DNA of 50,341 nucleotides, from positions 119,325 through 169,665 of the forward strand of contig NZ_DCLL01000031.1 of assembly GCF_002321025.1 (NCBI RefSeq), in the 5' to 3' direction. Under the pieces are notes generated by a model that did not search any database, was not told the origin of the DNA, and saw only the letters and a program-made list of their open reading frames with translations. Of the stretch, positions 8,917-16,270 are shown piece after piece. Within the stretch, counting starts at the first letter, position 1, and every line of letters starts with the position of its first letter. Made by a program: the position numbers and the translations under genes. This DNA is from Acinetobacter lwoffii. Lineage in GTDB: Bacteria; Pseudomonadota; Gammaproteobacteria; Pseudomonadales; Moraxellaceae.

Positions 8917-9657
8917 ATGCAATTTGTACCAGGACTTCCACAAGGTGTGTATGTGGGTCAGACCCGTGTCCATCATGCGAAAGTGCAGCCATCTACACAG
9001 CCTGCACTTGCAGGTTTTAATCTGGCCTTACATGTGCAGGATGATGCACAACGGGTACAACAGCATCGTATGGCTTTATTGCAGGATTTCGCTACCTTTG
9101 GCGTAGATAAAATTACCTGGATGACTCAGACGCATAGCACCATCTGTCATACGATTAATGAACAGATGCCATTTACCGCACTGGTCGGAGATGGTCTGGT
9201 GACGCAGCGTAAGGCGCATGCCTTAATGATGATGACGGCAGATTGTTTACCTGTGGTACTGGGAAATGCGAAAGGTACGGAAGTTGCCAATTTGCATGCC
9301 GGTTGGCGTGGTCTGGCGGGTGGGATTGTTGAAAATACCATTGCCGCCATGCAGACTTCGCCGACCTGGGCTTGGCTCGGGGCGGCCATTAGTCAGCCAT
9401 GTTTTGAAATTGGCGCTGAAGTAAAAGCTGCTTTTTGCAGTAAATATCCTGAACTGGACAGTGCATTTCAGGCCGGTGAACAGGCAGGTAAATATTATGC
9501 TGACCTGTATGCCATTGCGCATTATATCTTGCAGCAACACGGCATAAATACCGTATTGGGTGGGGATCAGTGTTCTTATCGTCAAGCAGATGAATATTTT
9601 TCTTATCGCCGCGAAGCTAAAACGGGGCGTATGGCGACATTCGTGTTTATGGCATGA
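8917..9657 (+). CDS. pgeF: Laccase-domain protein PgeF/YfiH (peptidoglycan-editing/polyphenol oxidase family)
   Basis: Family-1 multicopper-oxidase-like 'DUF152' fold. E. coli YfiH has been linked to peptidoglycan editing, and family members also show purine nucleoside phosphorylase or polyphenol oxidase activity. Visible metal and active-site motifs are MMTADCLPVVL, NLHAGWRGLAGG, and the C-terminal CSYRQADEYFSYRRE with TGRMATFV. At 246 aa it is full length. The ATG is preceded by AAGGA at a good distance. It is translated just after rluD and probably co-transcribed with it. Confidence 0.92.
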   Translation: MQFVPGLPQGVYVGQTRVHHAKVQPSTQPALAGFNLALHVQDDAQRVQQHRMALLQDFATFGVDKITWMTQTHSTICHTINEQMPFTALVGDGLVTQRKAHALMMMTADCLPVVLGNAKGTEVANLHAGWRGLAGGIVENTIAAMQTSPTWAWLGAAISQPCFEIGAEVKAAFCSKYPELDSAFQAGEQAGKYYADLYAIAHYILQQHGINTVLGGDQCSYRQADEYFSYRREAKTGRMATFVFMA

Positions 9658-9697
9658 AAATGTTAAACTTAACTGAATTTTTTGGCTTTTGAGCGTT

Positions 9698-10258
9698 ATG
9701 TCCCTATCTTCCAAATCTGTTGCGATTGTTTATCATAGTCCTTATGGACACACGGCTAAAGTGGCAAATTTTATTGCCGATGGTGCACGGGAAACCGGTG
9801 TTCAGGTGCATATGATGAATGTCGAACATATAGACTGGGATGTGCTGGACGCCGCCGATGCAATTGTATTTGGCTGTCCGACCTATATGGGCAGTCTAAC
9901 CTCTGCCATGAAGCTGTTTATGGAAAAATCTTCCAAGCGCTGGTTGGCACGTACCTGGCAGGGCAAACTGGCTGCCGCCTTTACCAATGGTGGCGGACTC
10001 AGTGGCGACAAGCTGGCGGTCCTGCAGCAAATCAACTTGTTTGCGATGCAGCACGGTATGCTATGGAGTGGCTTGCCATTAATGCCGACAGGTCGTGCTG
10101 TGACCGATCTGAACCGGATGTCGAGCTTTTTGGGTTTAATGACCCAGTCGGATAATGCCCCGGTTGAAGTCACCCCACCTGAGGGCGATTTAAAAACCGC
10201 GTTCTGGTTTGGGGAATATATTGCCCTTACTCTAGCCCGACTAAATAACCATACTTAA
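9698..10258 (+). CDS. Flavodoxin/NADPH-dependent FMN reductase family protein (WrbA-like)
   Basis: Small FMN-binding flavodoxin-fold protein (186 aa from ATG 9698; an in-frame TTG at 9689 is also possible). The FMN phosphate loop is visible near the N-terminus (YHSPYGHTAKVANFI). The isoalloxazine-contact loop FGCPTYMGSLTSAMKLFME and FTNGGGLSGDK follow, as in WrbA/NAD(P)H:quinone reductase relatives. Residues KSSKRWLARTWQGK match a subgroup common in Acinetobacter and Pseudomonas. The substrate is not known. It follows pgeF by 40 bases and ends in a bidirectional terminator shared with smpB. Confidence 0.85.
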   Translation: MSLSSKSVAIVYHSPYGHTAKVANFIADGARETGVQVHMMNVEHIDWDVLDAADAIVFGCPTYMGSLTSAMKLFMEKSSKRWLARTWQGKLAAAFTNGGGLSGDKLAVLQQINLFAMQHGMLWSGLPLMPTGRAVTDLNRMSSFLGLMTQSDNAPVEVTPPEGDLKTAFWFGEYIALTLARLNNHT

Positions 10259-10263
10259 AATCA

Positions 10264-10294
10264 TAAAAAAACCTCCGAATGCGGAGGTTTTTTT
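10264..10294. terminator. Bidirectional intrinsic terminator (flavodoxin gene / smpB)
   Basis: ACCTCCG-aat-CGGAGGT-type stem flanked by A6 on the left and T7 on the right, between two convergent genes. It can serve either strand. Confidence 0.9.
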
Positions 10295-10313
10295 ATATTC
10301 AACTTTTAATCCA

Positions 10314-10793
10314 TTATTTATGGAAAATTCGCGCTTTATCACGTTGCCAGTCACGGTCTTTTTCGGTGGCACGTTTGTCATGGAGTTGCTTACCTTTCAC
10401 CAAGGCAATTTCCAGTTTGGCATGTGGACCTTTCCAGTAACACGCCAGTGGTACGCAGGAATAACCTTTCTGGTTAATCGCACCCATCAGCTTTTCAATT
10501 TCACGACGATTCAGCAGCAACTTGCGGGTACGGGTAGCTTCGGGCACCACGTGTGTTGAGGCGCTTAACAAAGGTTGAACCTGAGCACCAAACAGGAAAG
10601 CTTCACCATTTTTAAAGGTAATATAGCTTTCTACAATGGTCATGCGACCAGCACGCATTGATTTGACTTCCCAGCCTTTTAATGAAAGCCCCGCTTCAAA
10701 TTTCTCTTCAATAAAATAATCGTGGCGGGCACGTTTATTCAGTGCAATGGTACCGCCATTATTTTTTTTTACTACAATAGATGCTTTCGCCAT
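10314..10793 (-). CDS. smpB: SsrA-binding protein SmpB
   Basis: tmRNA-binding protein for trans-translation rescue of stalled ribosomes. The 159-aa product has the N-terminal AxNKRARHDYFIEEKFEAG motif, GWEVKSMRAG, the beta-barrel segment, and the basic C-terminal tail DWQRDKARIFHK, which is disordered in solution and folds in the mRNA channel. An eight-T run encodes part of the Lys/Asn N-terminus. No tmRNA gene (ssrA) is visible nearby. It is divergent from coaD. Confidence 0.97.
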   Translation of the reverse strand: MAKASIVVKKNNGGTIALNKRARHDYFIEEKFEAGLSLKGWEVKSMRAGRMTIVESYITFKNGEAFLFGAQVQPLLSASTHVVPEATRTRKLLLNRREIEKLMGAINQKGYSCVPLACYWKGPHAKLEIALVKGKQLHDKRATEKDRDWQRDKARIFHK

Positions 10794-10932
10794 AATCTGA
10801 TACTTCCAAACGTGCTGCTATTGTACCGCAACTAGAAATAAGGTGAAGTTTTTTAAATTAATGAGGATTATTCACCAAAAAAACAAGTTTTTGCTAAAAT
10901 AAGATTCTACATAACAAGCAGAGTACAAATGG

Positions 10933-11424
10933 ATGTCTAAAACTCGTGTGATTTATCCGGGGACTTTTGATCCAATTACCAATGGACATATTGATTTGGT
11001 AACCCGCGCAGCGCGAATGTTTGATGAAGTCGTGGTAGCCATTGCTATCGGTCATCATAAAAATCCGGTATTTAGTCTGGAAGAGCGTGTCGCATTGGCG
11101 AAAGAGTCATTGAGTCATTTGGACAATGTTGAATTTGTAGGTTTTGACGGTTTGCTCGTCAATTTTTTCCGTGAGCAAAAGGCGACTGCTGTATTGCGTG
11201 GTTTGCGTGCAGTGTCTGATTTTGAGTACGAATTTCAGTTGGCCAATATGAACCGTCAGCTGGACTCCCATTTTGAAGCGGTGTTTTTAACCCCTTCAGA
11301 GCAATATTCTTTTATTTCATCCACTTTGGTGCGTGAAATTGCTCGACTAAGAGGTGATGTAACCAAGTTTGTACCACCAAACGTGGTTGCTGCCTTCGAG
11401 CGTAAACTTCAACAAGGTTGGTAG
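10933..11424 (+). CDS. coaD: Phosphopantetheine adenylyltransferase
   Basis: Penultimate step of coenzyme A synthesis: ATP plus 4'-phosphopantetheine gives dephospho-CoA. At 163 aa it has normal length. The nucleotidyltransferase motif YPGTFDPITNGHIDLV contains the TNGH (HxGH-type) signature. The C-terminal EQYSFISSTLVREIARLRGD is the second active-site motif. The ATG at 10933 is chosen because an ATG four bases upstream hits an immediate stop. The ferredoxin gene begins one base after the stop, which implies translational coupling. Confidence 0.97.
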   Translation: MSKTRVIYPGTFDPITNGHIDLVTRAARMFDEVVVAIAIGHHKNPVFSLEERVALAKESLSHLDNVEFVGFDGLLVNFFREQKATAVLRGLRAVSDFEYEFQLANMNRQLDSHFEAVFLTPSEQYSFISSTLVREIARLRGDVTKFVPPNVVAAFERKLQQGW

Positions 11425-11425
11425 C

Positions 11426-11689
11426 GTGTCTTTATATATCACCGATGAATGTATTAACTGTGATGTCTGTGAACCTGTATGCCCGAATGAGGCCATCTAT
11501 ATGGGTGAACTCATTTATGAGATTCATCCAGACCTATGTACAGAGTGCGTCGGACATCATGATCAACCGCAGTGCCAGTTGTTCTGTCCGGTGGATTGTA
11601 TTCCACTGGATCCGAATCATGTCGAAACGCAGGAACAGCTGCAAGCCAAGTATGAAAAACTGACTGCTCAAAAAACATCAAGCAATTAG
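11426..11689 (+). CDS. YfhL-type 2[4Fe-4S] ferredoxin
   Basis: Small electron carrier of 87 aa with GTG start at 11426, one base after the coaD stop. Cluster I ligands are C9-x2-C12-x2-C15-x3-C19 followed by Pro. Cluster II is C38-x2-C41-x8-C50-x3-C54, with an extra Cys58. The longer x8 spacing is the hallmark of the Allochromatium-type (AlvinFd/YfhL) ferredoxins. The coaD-ferredoxin pair is common in gammaproteobacteria. The physiological partner is unknown. A longer in-frame reading back to 11369 lies inside coaD and is unlikely. Confidence 0.92.
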   Translation: MSLYITDECINCDVCEPVCPNEAIYMGELIYEIHPDLCTECVGHHDQPQCQLFCPVDCIPLDPNHVETQEQLQAKYEKLTAQKTSSN

Positions 11690-11715
11690 TCTCGATATTT
11701 GATACTATGCCGCTC

Positions 11716-12089
<374 letters not shown>

Positions 12090-12121
12090 AACAAATTTTG
12101 ATCAAACAGCACAATATGGGG

Positions 12122-12150
12122 TTGACGTGATTTACAGAAAATCCCATAAT
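12122..12150 (+). promoter_or_regulatory. Sigma70-type promoter for tRNA-Met
   Basis: TTGACG (12122-12127), 17-bp spacer, CATAAT (12145-12150), followed at once by a GCGCGC discriminator. A GC-rich discriminator is typical of stringently controlled stable-RNA promoters. The tRNA begins 16 bases after the -10 element. Confidence 0.75.
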
Positions 12151-12165
12151 GCGCGCACAGTTTAA

Positions 12166-12242
12166 GGCTATGTAGCTCAGTTGGTTAGAGCACCGCACTC
12201 ATAATGCGGGGGTCACAAGTTCAAGTCTCGTCATAGCCACCA
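12166..12242 (+). tRNA. tRNA-Met (CAT), elongator
   Basis: Full cloverleaf with encoded CCA. The acceptor GGCTATG pairs with CATAGCC. The D-arm is GCTC..GAGC. The anticodon stem CCGCA/TGCGG carries loop CTCATAA (anticodon CAT). The T-loop is TTCAAGT. The sequence closely follows E. coli elongator tRNA-Met, and the C1:A72 mismatch of initiator tRNA is absent, so this is the elongator. An AT-rich KAP NTPase gene begins 70 bases downstream. Confidence 0.96.
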
Positions 12243-12249
12243 TATTCTG

Positions 12250-12283
12250 AAAAAACCCGCTCCGATTGAGTGGGTTTTTTTAT
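12250..12283 (+). terminator. Intrinsic terminator after tRNA-Met
   Basis: AAACCCGCTC-cgatt-GAGTGGGTTT-type stem (one G:T pair) followed by T7. It ends the tRNA transcript ahead of the KAP NTPase gene. Confidence 0.88.
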
Positions 12284-12312
12284 GCCTTTAAAAATTAAAA
12301 TGAATATAATGA

Positions 12313-13767
12313 ATGAATTGTAAACGAATGAAATTTAATAAAATGACTATAGATCAAATAAATTGGCAGAAAGATAATTTTGAGAATATTCAAACAGCTT
12401 GGGAAGGTGATCTCTGGGATCGACGTCGCTTGGGTGAACAACTGACTAACTATGTTGATCGTCTACAATGTGGTGCTGTTTTAGCTTTGGATGCTCGTTG
12501 GGGTGAAGGAAAAACATGGTTTGTAAGGCATTGGGCAAAGCATTTAGATGATACGAAACATAACGTTATTTATTTGGATGCGTTTGCAAATGATTATTTA
12601 GATGATCCTTTTCTAACAATTGCAGCTGAAATTAGCCAAGCTTTTAAAGATTCTGATGAAATTGGTATTGAAGAGATTAATGATTTTAATTCAAAGACTG
12701 CCTCAGTGTTAATTTCTTTAGCTGCTGTTATTCCTATGATCGCTGCCAAAGCAGGTATGCATTGGATTGGTCTAGGTGGTGCAGGTGAAGCTATACAGGA
12801 AGTCTATAAACAAGGGCAAGATGTTTTCGATACTGCTAGTGATGAAATAGCATCTAAGGTAAAAGAACAAATCGAAAAGAAAATAGAAAATCACCATATT
12901 GAAAAACAAACGATCCAAGATTTTAAAAAAGAACTCACTGAACTTGCTGCTCAATTAGAAAAACCTTTAGTTTTTATTATTGATGAGCTAGATCGTTGCC
13001 GACCCGACTTTGCGATTCGTTTAATTGAGCGGATTAAACATTTTTTTGATATCCCGAAAATTGTATTTGTTTTAGTTATGAATAAGCCCCAATTACTGCA
13101 ATCAGTCAAAAAATTTTATGGTTATGATTCTGAAATGAATGGTGATTATCTTGAAAAATTTGTAGATTTTACTGTTCATATGTCTAGCGAGAGTGATCTT
13201 TATGATTTTGAAGAAGTAATAAAATATCAATTATTTAGAATTGGTGAGTTGAATTCACTTAATGACAGAAGTGAATTATTTTATTGGGTATTAGGGTTGC
13301 AGTTAGATAGCAAGTTTAATAGTAGAGAGTTAATAAAAAAGCTGAATAAATATGCTTTGTTACGAACATCACATCAAAAGAAAAATTTAATTTTACTTAG
13401 TTTGATAATGGGGCAGGAATCTTATGCAAATTATCATATTTTTATCAATTCAGTCGTCAAAAAAATAAATGAATATTTATGTACTGATAAACGCGTCTTT
13501 ATGCAAAGACATAATTTGAGTACATGGGGTTCTAATGGAATTAGTGATATTGGAGAATCAGAGTGGTTTAGATTGATTTTAGAGAAGGACTTGGAGATTA
13601 CAGATACATTTATTGATAAGCTTCTTGCGGCATATGAAAGTGCTAAGAAGAGTAGTGATCCTGAATATCAATTAATTAGTGTGTTGAAAGAGGTATCAAT
13701 TTCTGAACTGGATCATTCAAGTAATTTTATTAAAGATTGGCAGTCATACATACATAAAGGGCTTTAA
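12313..13767 (+). CDS. KAP-family P-loop NTPase
   Basis: Protein of 484 aa. The Walker A is in ALDARWGEGKTWF (58-70, GEGKT core). The Walker B with the KAP signature FIIDELDRCRPDF is at 221-233. A hydrophobic stretch (about 131-160, VLISLAAVIPMIAAKAGMHWIG) lies between them, as the KAP family has membrane segments inserted between Walker A and B. The family includes F-plasmid PifA (phage T7 exclusion) and QatA of the Qat anti-phage system, so a defence role is possible but is inference. The gene is visibly more AT-rich than its neighbours, uses A/T-ending codons, and is inserted directly behind tRNA-Met, which suggests horizontal acquisition. Alternative starts are 12328 and 12343; none has a strong ribosome binding site. 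It stands alone, converging on the catB-like gene with one base between. Confidence 0.88.
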   Translation: MNCKRMKFNKMTIDQINWQKDNFENIQTAWEGDLWDRRRLGEQLTNYVDRLQCGAVLALDARWGEGKTWFVRHWAKHLDDTKHNVIYLDAFANDYLDDPFLTIAAEISQAFKDSDEIGIEEINDFNSKTASVLISLAAVIPMIAAKAGMHWIGLGGAGEAIQEVYKQGQDVFDTASDEIASKVKEQIEKKIENHHIEKQTIQDFKKELTELAAQLEKPLVFIIDELDRCRPDFAIRLIERIKHFFDIPKIVFVLVMNKPQLLQSVKKFYGYDSEMNGDYLEKFVDFTVHMSSESDLYDFEEVIKYQLFRIGELNSLNDRSELFYWVLGLQLDSKFNSRELIKKLNKYALLRTSHQKKNLILLSLIMGQESYANYHIFINSVVKKINEYLCTDKRVFMQRHNLSTWGSNGISDIGESEWFRLILEKDLEITDTFIDKLLAAYESAKKSSDPEYQLISVLKEVSISELDHSSNFIKDWQSYIHKGL

Positions 13768-13768
13768 T

Positions 13769-14392
13769 CTATAATTGATGAAAATATTTAACTAATTTTT
13801 CCACATCATCCGTCTGCAACTGCTCGCGCATTTTTAAAAACTGCTTTTCATCTATATCATAGATTTTTAGAGAGAGTACTTTTTCTATATCTTCTTGTGG
13901 AAAACGGTATTTAATAATTTTTGCAGGTACACCACCAACTACAGCATAAGGCGGTACGTCTTTAGCGACTACTGCACCTGTTGCCACCACAGCACCTTCA
14001 CCCAGCTTTACACCTTGCATAATCATGGCACGAGAACCAATCCAGCAACCATCACCAATCACTGTATCACTAGCAGGCACAAAACTGCGTGTATCGAACG
14101 GAAACGCTGAAATCCAATCGGTACGGTGTAACTGGTTACCTCCCATCATAATTACGCATTCAGCACCAAAACAGACAAAATTGCCGATATAGAGCTGGTC
14201 AATCGGCTTCTCAGGCGTAGATGGCTTGTCATGTAAATAACGCACCACACAGCGCTCAAAGCCCTGATCCCAATAGGCTGAATAATAAGAATAATTCCCT
14301 TTAATATGAATATTCGGGTTCTTCACCGTTTTTGAGATGAACTCAAATTCACACCAGTGATTTACAGGAGAATTAATTAACTTTTCAGCCAT
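13769..14392 (-). CDS. CatB-like xenobiotic acetyltransferase (left-handed beta-helix)
   Basis: Hexapeptide-repeat acyltransferase of the CatB/Vat (xenobiotic acetyltransferase) family, 207 aa. The family motif NPNIHIKGNYSYYSAYWD is close to that of CatB chloramphenicol acetyltransferases. The catalytic His is H89 in GGNQLHRTDWIS. The beta-helix coils run VIGDGCWIGSRAMIMQGVK and GAVVATGAVVAKDVPPY, followed by the conserved GGVPAKIIKYRF and a C-terminal helix. Acetyl-CoA is the expected donor. The acceptor could be chloramphenicol, a streptogramin or an unrelated hydroxyl compound. Resistance cannot be claimed from sequence alone. It stands as a single gene between the KAP gene and ridA. Confidence 0.88.
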   Translation of the reverse strand: MAEKLINSPVNHWCEFEFISKTVKNPNIHIKGNYSYYSAYWDQGFERCVVRYLHDKPSTPEKPIDQLYIGNFVCFGAECVIMMGGNQLHRTDWISAFPFDTRSFVPASDTVIGDGCWIGSRAMIMQGVKLGEGAVVATGAVVAKDVPPYAVVGGVPAKIIKYRFPQEDIEKVLSLKIYDIDEKQFLKMREQLQTDDVEKLVKYFHQL

Positions 14393-14493
14393 AAGGGGGA
14401 TACAAAAAATAGTGAATAAGAAATTATACCTAATCGGGGTTTAAACTTGCTGAATAATATCTAAAAAACATTCGCGCACGCATAAAACAATGA

Positions 14494-14898
14494 TTAAGCT
14501 GTGGTCGATGCTGGAGGAATACGAGCAATCACCTTAATTTCAAAATCAAAACCTGCTAACCACGTGACACCTACAGCTGTCCAATTAGGATAAGGCTTTT
14601 GCGTAAACACCTGATTTTTAACTTTCATGATGCTTTCGAACTGCTGTTCTGGATCAGTGTGAAAGGTGGTGACATCAACAATATCATCGAAAGTACAACC
14701 AGCCGCTGCCAAAGTTGCAGCTAAGTTTTTAAAAGCCTGTTCTACCTGTTTCTCGAAATCTGGTTCAGGAGAACCATCTTCACGGCTACCAACCTGACCA
14801 GAAACAAAAAGTAAGTCTTCCGATTTGATCGCAGCAGAATAACCATGCTGTTCATAGAGGGCATGGCGGTCTTGGGGAAATATCGCAGTTCTAGTCAT
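14494..14898 (-). CDS. RidA/YjgF-family protein
   Basis: Member of the Rid superfamily, whose RidA branch hydrolyses reactive enamine/imine intermediates; other branches have unknown substrates. 134 aa from ATG 14898, which has GAGA seven bases upstream; an earlier in-frame ATG at 14910 is less well placed. Family features are DLLFVSGQVGSREDGS, the FKNLAATLAAAGCTFDDIVDV helix, and the C-terminal VIARIP with the conserved Arg that binds the substrate carboxylate in RidA. It is divergent from a TetR regulator, with two palindromic operators lying over both promoters, so it is probably the regulated target. Confidence 0.9.
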   Translation of the reverse strand: MTRTAIFPQDRHALYEQHGYSAAIKSEDLLFVSGQVGSREDGSPEPDFEKQVEQAFKNLAATLAAAGCTFDDIVDVTTFHTDPEQQFESIMKVKNQVFTQKPYPNWTAVGVTWLAGFDFEIKVIARIPPASTTA

Positions 14899-14952
14899 GT
14901 CTATTCTCATTCAATATCTAATTTATAAGTGAGTGAAAGCAACTTAACTTTC

Positions 14953-14969
14953 ACATACGCATCGTATGT
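14953..14969. promoter_or_regulatory. TetR operator O1 (inverted repeat)
   Basis: ACATACG-N3-CGTATGT perfect 7-bp dyad just downstream of the predicted ridA -10 element, near its transcription start. It is repeated as O2 28 bp away centre to centre. Confidence 0.8.
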
Positions 14970-14971
14970 AA

Positions 14972-15000
14972 ACATAATTGACATACGGAGCGTATGTCAA
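14972..15000 (-). promoter_or_regulatory. Predicted promoter of the ridA-like gene
   Basis: On the minus strand: TTGACA (15000-14995), 17-bp spacer, TTATGT (14977-14972). Operator O2 covers the -35 and spacer; O1 follows the -10. Confidence 0.6.
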
Positions 15001-15007
15001 TTAAAAT
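14978..15007 (+). promoter_or_regulatory. Predicted promoter of the tetR gene
   Basis: TTGACA (14978-14983) and TAAAAT (15002-15007) with an 18-bp spacer filled by operator O2, which would give autorepression. The start codon lies 28 bases further on, preceded by GAGGTAAAG. Confidence 0.65.
14980..14998. promoter_or_regulatory. TetR operator O2 (inverted repeat)
   Basis: GACATACG-N3-CGTATGTC perfect 8-bp dyad with the same half-site as O1. It lies between the -35 and -10 of the tetR promoter and over the -35 of the divergent ridA promoter. Confidence 0.82.
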
Positions 15008-15034
15008 TTTTATGATGATGAGGTAAAGTAATTC

Positions 15035-15628
15035 ATGTCTGTTCGTGAACAAAAAATGGCGGAAACGCGTAAGAAACTGATAAAAGTAGCACGCCGTACA
15101 TTTGCTGAATATGGCTATGCAGACACTTCAATGGATAAACTCACGGCAGAAGCGGGGCTGACTCGTGGAGCGTTGTATCACCATTTTGGTGATAAAAAAG
15201 GCTTGTTTGCTGCAGTGGTCGACCAGATCGATTCGGAAATGGCTTCATCTGCCCAGCAGCATCTGGAGCAGCCTGCTGATCTGTGGGAAGGATTGATGCT
15301 AGAAGGGCGGACCTATATTCAAAATGCCTTAAATCCGGAATTCCAGCGCATTGTGCTGCGTGACGGGCCGGCTGTGCTGGGCGATCCTGCACATTGGCCA
15401 AGTCAAAACAGATGTTTGCAGTCCACGCGTGAATGTGTTGAACAATTATTGGCAGTAGACCGAATTAAAACAGTTGATCCAGAAGCTGCTGCGATATTTT
15501 TAAATGGTGCAGCAATGAATGCAGCACTCTGGGTGGCTTCTAGCGAACATCCTGAGCAAGTACTCCCTGAGGCCTTACATGCATTTAATTTATTTGCATC
15601 GGGGTTTTTAAAAGAAGCACAGAGCTAA
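15035..15628 (+). CDS. TetR/AcrR-family transcriptional regulator
   Basis: One-component repressor of 197 aa. The N-terminal helix-turn-helix occupies about residues 10-57 (ARRTFAEYGYADTSMDKL, then AGLTRGALYHHFGDKKGLF). The rest is the variable helical ligand-binding and dimerisation domain. It probably represses itself and the divergent ridA-like gene through the two ACATACG-N3-CGTATGT sites between them. The ligand is unknown. RBS GAGGTAAAG lies upstream. It converges on greA. Confidence 0.92.
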   Translation: MSVREQKMAETRKKLIKVARRTFAEYGYADTSMDKLTAEAGLTRGALYHHFGDKKGLFAAVVDQIDSEMASSAQQHLEQPADLWEGLMLEGRTYIQNALNPEFQRIVLRDGPAVLGDPAHWPSQNRCLQSTRECVEQLLAVDRIKTVDPEAAAIFLNGAAMNAALWVASSEHPEQVLPEALHAFNLFASGFLKEAQS

Positions 15629-15654
15629 TCCATTTGTAAGAGGCGAATAAAGGT

Positions 15655-15676
15655 AAAAAACCCCTCAATCGAGGGG
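15655..15676 (-). terminator. Intrinsic terminator after greA
   Basis: CCCCTC-aat(c)-GAGGGG stem. On the minus strand it is followed by a T6 run, so it fits greA. The plus-strand flank for tetR lacks a good T tract. Confidence 0.82.
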
Positions 15677-15702
15677 TTCATGCAAGCTTAAATATCTAAA
15701 AT

Positions 15703-16179
15703 TTAAATATATTCAACTTTCACAATTTCGTATTCAACTTCACCGTTTGGTGTATTGATTTTCACATCGTCGCCTTCGTTTTTACCTAAAAGACCACGTG
15801 CGATCGGCGAGTTTACAGAGATCTTGTTAATCTTAAAGTCTGCTTCGTCATCGCCTACAATTTTATAGGTTTTCTGCTCTTCAGTATCCAGATTTTCAAT
15901 CGTGACCGTTACACCAAAAACTACACGACCATTCTGTTCAAGTTCTTTGACATCGATCACCTGAGCTGCACCCAGTTTGCCTTCGATGTCCTGAATACGG
16001 CCTTCACAGAAGCCTTGCTGTTCACGTGCTGCATGGTATTCTGCATTTTCTTTTAAGTCACCGTGTTCACGAGCTTCTGCAATTGAAGCTGTAATACGTG
16101 GACGATCCACTGTTTTCAGTTGGTGTAATTCTTTCTCTAAGGCAATTTTGCCTTCAGGTGTCATAGGATAACGTTGCAT
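15703..16179 (-). CDS. greA: Transcription elongation factor GreA
   Basis: Binds the RNA polymerase secondary channel and stimulates cleavage of backtracked transcripts. 158 aa from ATG 16179, with TGAGGGAC as ribosome binding site; a TTG four codons upstream is in frame but less likely. The N-terminal coiled coil carries the tip acidic residues in HGDLKENAEYHAAREQQ. The C-terminal FKBP-like domain ends in GEVEYEIVKVEYI. It is a separate unit from carB because a strong terminator lies between them. The paralogue greB is at the far end of the window. Confidence 0.97.
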   Translation of the reverse strand: MQRYPMTPEGKIALEKELHQLKTVDRPRITASIAEAREHGDLKENAEYHAAREQQGFCEGRIQDIEGKLGAAQVIDVKELEQNGRVVFGVTVTIENLDTEEQKTYKIVGDDEADFKINKISVNSPIARGLLGKNEGDDVKINTPNGEVEYEIVKVEYI

Positions 16180-16221
16180 GTTGTCCCTCAAAAGTCAGTT
16201 GAAAGATATAAAATCTATAAA

Positions 16222-16254
16222 TAAAAAAAAGCCCGCCACCAAGAAGGTAGCGGG
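16222..16254 (-). terminator. Intrinsic terminator after carB
   Basis: On the minus strand: CCCGCTACC/GGTGGCGGG 9-bp stem with a five-base loop, then CT8. It separates carAB from greA. Confidence 0.92.
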
Positions 16255-16270
16255 ACTTCTTGGAAGCGAA

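Noticed and set aside
12166..15640. Integrative element with att repeats at tRNA-Met
   Set aside because: I looked for a second copy of the tRNA 3' end (for example CATAGCCACCA) downstream and found none, and there is no integrase. The KAP gene is therefore called a single-gene insertion only.
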